The position numbers and the translations under genes are program-made. A model generated the notes under the pieces. The model was given only the letters and a program-made list of their open reading frames with translations, made no database searches and was not told the DNA's origin. From Brevundimonas diminuta 470-4 (lineage in GTDB: Bacteria; Pseudomonadota; Alphaproteobacteria; Caulobacterales; Caulobacteraceae), in assembly GCA_000318405.1 (NCBI GenBank), contig KB291775.1, forward strand, positions 1-53,073: a DNA stretch of 53,073 bases, read 5' to 3'. Every line of letters begins with the position of its first letter. The stretch's first letter is position 1. Shown here piece by piece: positions 48,362 to 53,073 of the stretch.

Positions 48362-50818
48362 ATGAAGTTCTGGCCTCTGGCCGTCGTCACTGCGGCGGCG
48401 GGCACATTGAGCCCTGCGTGGGCCGCGAGCTATGCCGAAGTCATCCAGACGGCGCCGGCGCTGCTGCCCGACCGCCTCAATCCCTCCGGCCGCGACATTC
48501 CGTTAGGCGGACCGTTGCGCGACGGCCCGTTCATACTGGGCGAGGTCGACTACATCCTGACGGCTGATGACCGAATTCTGGTCCAACTCGACACCTTGAT
48601 GCCGTTGATCGAGCCGCGCGTGTCTGCGCAGGAGCTCGAGCGCATTAGGCATGGGCTCGCTGGCCGGAACCGACTGTCGACAGAGGAATTGGCCGGCCTG
48701 GGCCTGCCGTTGGCGTATGACCCGGCGACTTTCGGTCTGGTCCTGACGCTCGACCCCGCCATGCGGCCGCGTCAGGCGATCAGCATCGCTGGGTCGAACT
48801 ATGCCGTTTTGGGTCGCCTGGCGGAGCCGGCGCGGCTGTCGGCCTATGTCACCGCCTTCGCCACCGCGGACTATGTCCATCAGGGCCTGAGCGACGACGT
48901 CGGCTTTGAAACCCCGACCATCCTGCTGGACAGCGCAGTGCGTTACCAAGGCTTCGTCTTCGAAAACGAAGCGACGATCAGCAAGCGCTTCAGCCGGGAC
49001 GGTACACGTTTAGTCTACGACGACCTTGCGCGGACCGCTCGCTACACGGCCGGCGATCTGGAACCGACGTCTCGCGGCTTTTCGGGCGCGACCTCCATGG
49101 CGGGCCTGTCGATTGTCCGATCCTATGCCGAGTTGGAACCTCAGCGAAACGTCCAGCCGCGCGGTCAGCGCACCTTCACGCTGGAACGCGCCTCCACCGT
49201 CGAGACCTTCATCAATGGACGCTCGGTGCAGCAGACGCGGCTGAACCCGGGCACCTATGACATCCGCGACTTCCCGTTCGCACAGGGCGCCAACGACGTG
49301 CGCCTGGTGATCCGCGACGACACAGGTCGTGAGAATGTCATCAACTTCTCGCTGAACTTCGATCGCAGCCTGCTCGCTAGCGGCTTGACGGAGTTCGGCC
49401 TTTTCGGCGGCGTGGAGAGCAACCCCGGCGGCGACGGAATCGACTACTCCGACACCGTGGGAGCGTCCGGCTTCTATCGTCGGGGCCTGACGGACGAACT
49501 GACCGCGGGCGGCAATTTCCGCGTCAACGAGAATGGCGGCGTTGTAGGCGCCGAGATGGTCTGGGCCTCGCCGATCGGCACCCTTGGAGGCGACATCGCC
49601 GCCTCGTCGATCAACGGCATTGGCGAAGGCTACGCCATCAACGCCAGTTTCGAGCGCACCTTCGGCGACGGCTTCAGCGCCGCGCGCACACTTACCGCCA
49701 CCTTCCAGACGGTCAGCAAGGACTTCGCTACGCCCGGTTCGCTCAGCGCCGACAACCGCTACGCCTGGGAAGCCGGACTGACCTACGCCCACACCATCGG
49801 CGCTACCCAATATATCACGACCGACGCCTTCTATTCCGCCGGTCGCGGCGCCGAGCCCGACCAGCGCACCGTGCGCGCCACTTACGGCTGGCGGGCCAGC
49901 CCGCGCCTGATGTGGAGCCTGGAAGGGGTCTATGAAGACCGCCGCAACCAGGAAGAGTACGGCATTCGTCTGGCTCTCACCTACCGCTTCAGCCAATTTT
50001 CCAGCGGGACGGCCGAGGTCGACACCCGCCGCGAGCGGGCGCGGGTCGGCTACCAGACCTCGCGCGGACGCGGCGTCCATTCGTGGAGCGCGGCGGCCAA
50101 TATCGATCGTTCGGAAACGGCGACAGGGATCAACGCCTCGATCACCAACGTTCTGAACCGCGTCGAGATCGGCGGCAGCCACCAGACCTTCTTCGCCTCG
50201 GACGGGGGCGACATCACTGACCAGCGCACCTCGGTAAGAGCGGGAGCCTCGCTGGCGTTCGCCGACGGCGCCTTCGGCGTCTCGCGCCCCATTTACGACA
50301 GCTTCGCCCTGGTCCGGTCGCACAAGTCGCTGAACGGCGCAGAGGTCTATGTCGAACCGCGCGACCAGTTCTTTTCAGCGCGTTCCGGCCCTCTCGGGGG
50401 CGCGGTCTCGCCCGAGCTCAGCGCCTATTCGCCGCGCGTCCTGACCTTCGACGTACCAGAAGCGCCTCCTGGCTATGACCTCGGCGCAGGATCCGCACAG
50501 GTGCTGCCACCCTATCGTTCCGGGTATCTGATCACCGTAGGCTCCGACTATTTCGTGTCGGCGGTCGGCGAATTGATCGACGCCGCAGGTCAGCCGCTAA
50601 AGCTGTGGGTTGGCCAGGCTGTAGAACTGTCTCAACCGGATCGTGCGCCGGTGCGGATGTTCACCAACGCCTCGGGCCGGTTCGCACTTCAGGGATTGCG
50701 TCCCGGTCGCTGGAGAATCGAAAGCGCGGCCGACTCCACCACAGTCTATATTCTCGATGTCCCCGCCGATGCTGAAGGCCTGGTGCGGGTCGGTATTATT
50801 CGTCCGGAGAACCGCTGA
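48362..50818 (+). CDS. Outer-membrane usher protein (FimD/PapC-type)
   Basis: 818-residue usher. A signal peptide ends around AAS (about residue 22), the N-terminal periplasmic domain runs to about 140, then the beta-barrel pore (GDLEPTSRGFSGATSMAGLSI is the conserved barrel-entry segment). The plug-containing middle includes ETFINGRSVQQTRLNPGTYDIRDFPFAQGANDVRLVI, a family signature. The C-terminal domains end in a SDYFVSAVGEL...LRPGRWRIES carboxypeptidase-regulatory-like part. It forms the pore and assembles the pilus. The stop overlaps the next ATG (TGATG). Confidence 0.92.
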   Translation: MKFWPLAVVTAAAGTLSPAWAASYAEVIQTAPALLPDRLNPSGRDIPLGGPLRDGPFILGEVDYILTADDRILVQLDTLMPLIEPRVSAQELERIRHGLAGRNRLSTEELAGLGLPLAYDPATFGLVLTLDPAMRPRQAISIAGSNYAVLGRLAEPARLSAYVTAFATADYVHQGLSDDVGFETPTILLDSAVRYQGFVFENEATISKRFSRDGTRLVYDDLARTARYTAGDLEPTSRGFSGATSMAGLSIVRSYAELEPQRNVQPRGQRTFTLERASTVETFINGRSVQQTRLNPGTYDIRDFPFAQGANDVRLVIRDDTGRENVINFSLNFDRSLLASGLTEFGLFGGVESNPGGDGIDYSDTVGASGFYRRGLTDELTAGGNFRVNENGGVVGAEMVWASPIGTLGGDIAASSINGIGEGYAINASFERTFGDGFSAARTLTATFQTVSKDFATPGSLSADNRYAWEAGLTYAHTIGATQYITTDAFYSAGRGAEPDQRTVRATYGWRASPRLMWSLEGVYEDRRNQEEYGIRLALTYRFSQFSSGTAEVDTRRERARVGYQTSRGRGVHSWSAAANIDRSETATGINASITNVLNRVEIGGSHQTFFASDGGDITDQRTSVRAGASLAFADGAFGVSRPIYDSFALVRSHKSLNGAEVYVEPRDQFFSARSGPLGGAVSPELSAYSPRVLTFDVPEAPPGYDLGAGSAQVLPPYRSGYLITVGSDYFVSAVGELIDAAGQPLKLWVGQAVELSQPDRAPVRMFTNASGRFALQGLRPGRWRIESAADSTTVYILDVPADAEGLVRVGIIRPENR

Positions 50819-51771
50819 TGAAAAAGCTTCTGCTCGCTGCCGCCGCGGTCGCCGCTCTGGCCGCGCCCCAAGCCGCCGTCGCGGGTTGCGCCGAGTTTCA
50901 GATCACGGGGACGGACCTGTCCCTGTCATATGACCCCTTTTCGGCCTCGCCTGTAGAGCGCAGCTTCACCTTGCGGATCCGTCGAGTGGACAGCATGGCG
51001 ACGGCCGTGCGCTTTCTCCTGGCTGACACTGATTCTCCGGCAGGCGCACCGCGCATCGGGACTGGACCTGCCGGTTACGACATCCGCTGGAACCGCGACA
51101 CTTCGCGCCAGGTCTTTGTCGGCGGCGCGGTCCAGCCCAACGCCACTAATGGCGCTCTTGTCCATTTCGGCGATGGTCCGTCCGGCGACGTCGTGACTGA
51201 AACCATGAGATTCAGCCTCCCGGCCGGTCAGGATGCGGCGGCTGGAGACTACTACGAGGCGCTGGAAGCGCGCTTCGTATGCTATTCTGGCGACCAGATG
51301 CTGGGCTCTCCCGACTTTCAGCAAGGGGCGGGTCTAGCTGTGGATCTGAACGTGCCAGAGCGCATCTCCACCTATGTAGGGGCCGCCGGCATCCGCCGCG
51401 GCGAAATCGCCTTTGGTCCGCTGGATTCTACAGGCGGCGTCGCGTCGCGCAGTCTGGTCGTGACGACCCAGTCGACCGTGCCCTACGACATTGGCGTGGC
51501 CGCTAAATGGGGTCGGCTGCAACGACGCGATGGCGATTCGTATGGGCTGAATTACGCCATGCGCTTGTCGGGAGTTCCGGTTCAGGCGGGTTCGGCCCTC
51601 AGTTGCACGCGCACGCCCGCGCCGTCTGGCCGCGCCCACCCCTTCCAGGTCGATCTGGCGCAGGATCAAGCGGCCCGAGTTCCGGCCGGCGGCTATACGG
51701 ATGTTGTCACCCTGACCTTCACGCCGCGCGCCGGGCTGTCGTCGCCCGACGGTTGCTCGGGCCGCCTTTAG
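50818..51771 (+). CDS. Two-domain SCPU secreted protein, likely tip subunit
   Basis: 317 residues with signal peptide MKKLLLAAAAVAALAAPQAAVAG. Two SCPU-like halves are seen: about 24-175 (CAEFQITGTDLSLSYDPF; one Cys late, FVCYSGDQ) and about 180-317 (FGPLDSTGGVASRSLVVTTQSTVPYDIGV, later LSCTRTP, ending VPAGGYTDVVTLTFTPRAGL...GCSGRL). The N-terminal half has no donor-strand-like extension, which is the pattern of tip adhesins. Coupled to the usher by overlap. Its stop overlaps the stop of the convergent small gene at 51768 by 4 bases. Confidence 0.85.
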   Translation: MKKLLLAAAAVAALAAPQAAVAGCAEFQITGTDLSLSYDPFSASPVERSFTLRIRRVDSMATAVRFLLADTDSPAGAPRIGTGPAGYDIRWNRDTSRQVFVGGAVQPNATNGALVHFGDGPSGDVVTETMRFSLPAGQDAAAGDYYEALEARFVCYSGDQMLGSPDFQQGAGLAVDLNVPERISTYVGAAGIRRGEIAFGPLDSTGGVASRSLVVTTQSTVPYDIGVAAKWGRLQRRDGDSYGLNYAMRLSGVPVQAGSALSCTRTPAPSGRAHPFQVDLAQDQAARVPAGGYTDVVTLTFTPRAGLSSPDGCSGRL

Positions 51772-52190
51772 AAGATCATGCCTTTGGGCTGCGCTTCGAT
51801 GTTGACGGCGACGGCCTCCGCCCCTTCCGCCAGCACCAGAGTTAGATCGCGTTCACGATAGGCGGGTCGGTTGCTGTCCACGATGACAGTGCGGGTAGAA
51901 TCGGCCGCAATCGCAATCCGCTCGCCGTCCAGAACGACATAAGCGTCCTCCAAGCCTGCCGGATGCAGCAGAACCAGGCGATAGCCGTCCACGTTGTTGC
52001 ACAGTTCCGTCAGCCGGCCGAGCATCTGTTCGCCCGGCTCAACGGGCATCGCGCCGCCGGTCAGAGACACTCGGCAGACGGTGGCTACGCGTCCCATAAT
52101 GTCGATCACCGGACCAGCGGCAGCCGGCTCCGCAAGCAGCACAAGCGCCGCCAGAGAAGAAAGTAGGCCTTTGGTTTGGTTCGCCGTCAT
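51768..52190 (-). CDS. Small secreted protein convergent with the SCPU operon
   Basis: 140 residues on the opposite strand. Signal peptide MTANQTKGLLSSLAALVLLAEPAAA with cleavage near GPVID. Mature part resembles a pilin-like beta domain: VATVCRVSL and LTELCNNVDGYRLVLLHPAGL (Cys pair), then VVLDGERI and a terminal YRERDLTLVLAEGAEAVAVNIEA. This pattern is seen in subunits of chaperone-usher systems, so it could be a separate minor subunit; not assigned to a named family. AGGGA precedes ATG 52190. Stops with the upstream operon overlap by 4 bases. Confidence 0.7.
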   Translation of the reverse strand: MTANQTKGLLSSLAALVLLAEPAAAGPVIDIMGRVATVCRVSLTGGAMPVEPGEQMLGRLTELCNNVDGYRLVLLHPAGLEDAYVVLDGERIAIAADSTRTVIVDSNRPAYRERDLTLVLAEGAEAVAVNIEAQPKGMIF

Positions 52191-52655
52191 CAGAACATCC
52201 CTGTCTAGAAAGACGAACCTAGGTCGTGAGTTTCAAGGTCGCTTTAAGCAGGATGGTGAACGGCGGTTAGCAATCATGATCGGAAGGGAATCCCGCCAGC
52301 CGACCTCCCAAGGCGCCGTCAGCGGCCACGCCGTGGCGGCTGCGAAAGTCCGAGAGCGGCTCCCCGGTGGCGTTTGCGAGAACGCCCCGAAGGATATTCC
52401 ATTCCCGCCGTTCGTGATCGGCCGCGCTGTATTCTAGTAGCTCGCTGACGATCAGAGACATAGGCGATCGCGGGCGCGGGCGGACCATCAGAGGAAGTTG
52501 TGGCGGTCTCGGTTGTCGGCGTAATCCCTCTTGCACATCCACCTTCACCGTTCTCGAATGCTTCGGCTTCGGCTTCGGCCGAGGGCCATGCGAACATCCT
52601 GTCCGACGTGGCAGCGGGGGCTCGCCACCTGCTGGTGCGGCTCCCTGTCCTCAAT
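52191..52655. other. Weakly coding region without an assigned gene
   Basis: About 465 bases. Several frames overlap on both strands and none has convincing codon bias or a family. The best, on the minus strand (52267-52461, starting MSLIVSELLEYSAADHERREW), gives 64 residues ending SDHDC and lacks a clear ribosome site; it may be a gene remnant. Nothing else can be supported. Confidence 0.4.
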
Positions 52656-52916
52656 CTACGGGATCGGCCTTTGCGCCTCCCAGCTCCGGAGATCGCGGGG
52701 AAGGCTCGCAGTCTTTCTGCGCCGCCGCCGGTCGCCCGCCCCCACCACTCCCTCCATGAAGCGGGATGTCTCGGTCAGGACGGCTTCGGAGTGGGTGGAA
52801 TAGGCATAGCCGAGGCCTATTAGCGCGTGGCCGAAAATCTGCAGCAAGCCCTGGAGGGCGATCCCGGCGAGGATCTGCGCCGAACTGCGCAAGCTAATCG
52901 AGCGGGTGGACTTCAT
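52656..52916 (-). CDS. Possible small membrane protein, unverified
   Basis: 86-residue minus-strand frame from ATG 52916. A hydrophobic stretch at about 13-40 (AQILAGIALQGLLQIFGHAL) would be a membrane helix. Then STHSEAVLTETSRFMEGVVGAGD is followed by a basic run RRRRRK and a polar tail. No ribosome site is clear, no family recognised; it may be a truncated or frameshifted gene because the region beyond its end is also weakly coding. Transcription from the tRNA side would have to pass a terminator. Confidence 0.35.
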   Translation of the reverse strand: MKSTRSISLRSSAQILAGIALQGLLQIFGHALIGLGYAYSTHSEAVLTETSRFMEGVVGAGDRRRRRKTASLPRDLRSWEAQRPIP

Positions 52917-52948
52917 TCACTGGGCCTGAGCGGCATGCCAGAAGCAGA

Positions 52949-52983
52949 AAACCCCACGGCCAGGAGCCATGGGGTTTCTTGAG
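52949..52983. terminator. Terminator downstream of the initiator tRNA
   Basis: AAACCCCA (52949-52956) and TGGGGTTT (52970-52977) pair, extended by GGC/GCC inside. On the minus strand TTTTCTGCTT follows the stem, so it ends the tRNA transcript; on the plus strand TTTCTT also follows, so it may be bidirectional. Confidence 0.8.
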
Positions 52984-53016
52984 ATCAGAGCCTCACGTCC
53001 GGGTGTGAGGTATCAC

Positions 53017-53073
53017 TGGGTGCGGGAGCAGGATTTGAACCTGCGACCTTCAGGTTATGAGCCTGACGAGCTA
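53017..53073 (-). tRNA. tRNA-fMet (initiator, CAT anticodon), 5' end outside window
   Basis: Minus strand, 3' 57 bases seen. D-arm end TAGCTCGTC, anticodon arm TCAGG-CTCATAA-CCTGA with anticodon CAT, T-arm GCAGG-TTCAAAT-CCTGC and acceptor strand TCCCGCA plus CCCA. TAGCTCGTC and the A at acceptor position 72 are the marks of bacterial initiator tRNA rather than elongator Met. The 3' CCA is encoded at 53019-53017. The discriminator reads C, where I would expect A. Confidence 0.88.

Overview
The window is high-GC alphaproteobacterial DNA, most likely from the Caulobacterales (Brevundimonas/Caulobacter type). This rests on a divergent phyR / nepR-ecfG general stress locus with GGAAC-N16-CGTT promoters, the chvI-chvG-hprK-EIIA-ptsH order, a SapC-family protein, a GTTC-N7-GTTC LexA box, a TTAA-N7-TTAA (CtrA-type) box with a GANTC site beside it, and an alphaproteobacterial-type initiator tRNA. 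The genus is inference; no rRNA gene is present.

Layout. 1-4.6 kb: a partial membrane protein, an alpha/beta hydrolase with zur, a SapC-family gene, then a hotdog protein and an NADP-dependent oxidoreductase. 4.6-9.1 kb: general stress response island: a candidate structured RNA, a small membrane protein, phyR, nepR-ecfG, a PhyK-like kinase and an entericidin-like lipoprotein. Four sigma-EcfG promoters are readable, one each for the small membrane protein, phyR, nepR-ecfG and the lipoprotein. 9.1-16 kb: ald, obg, a structured intergenic repeat, polA, a small acetyltransferase and a HI0933-type flavoprotein. 16-21.5 kb: an unrecognised 574-residue protein, then chvI-chvG-hprK and PTS EIIA-HPr. 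21.5-27.6 kb: a six-gene pha/mrp cation/proton antiporter operon with phaA and phaB fused. 27.7-32 kb: a TonB-dependent receptor and a PhoD-type phosphatase. 32.2-35.6 kb: ku and ligD (bacterial end joining), convergent. 35.6-42.9 kb: a hydroxyproline catabolic regulon (D-amino-acid oxidase-type dehydrogenase, M24 peptidase, TSUP permease, GntR regulator, 4-hydroxyproline epimerase, DapA-type deaminase, Ldh2-type reductase). Three intergenic regions carry related GTATAC/GTATAT operators. 43-45.6 kb: a radical-SAM protein / UdgX-type uracil-DNA protein pair behind a LexA box. 46-52.2 kb: a chaperone-usher operon with spore-coat-U-type subunits behind a CtrA-type box, closed by a convergent small secreted protein. 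52.2-53.07 kb: weakly coding DNA, a terminator and the 3' part of an initiator tRNA on the minus strand.

How parts work together. PhyR, NepR, EcfG and the linked kinase form the partner-switch that controls the general stress response, and their own promoters are of the EcfG type. ChvG-ChvI and HprK/EIIA/HPr couple envelope sensing to the incomplete PTS. The hydroxyproline genes cover epimerisation, oxidation and deamination; the last enzyme (alpha-ketoglutarate semialdehyde dehydrogenase) is not in the window. The most promising signals for follow-up are the SOS-type box plus the C-terminal QLSLF clamp-binding-like tail on the radical-SAM/UdgX pair, the CtrA/GANTC promoter of the SCPU pilus operon, the shared hydroxyproline operator that extends to a TSUP permease, and the candidate structured RNA beside the stress locus. 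No insertion sequence, CRISPR array or prophage was seen.
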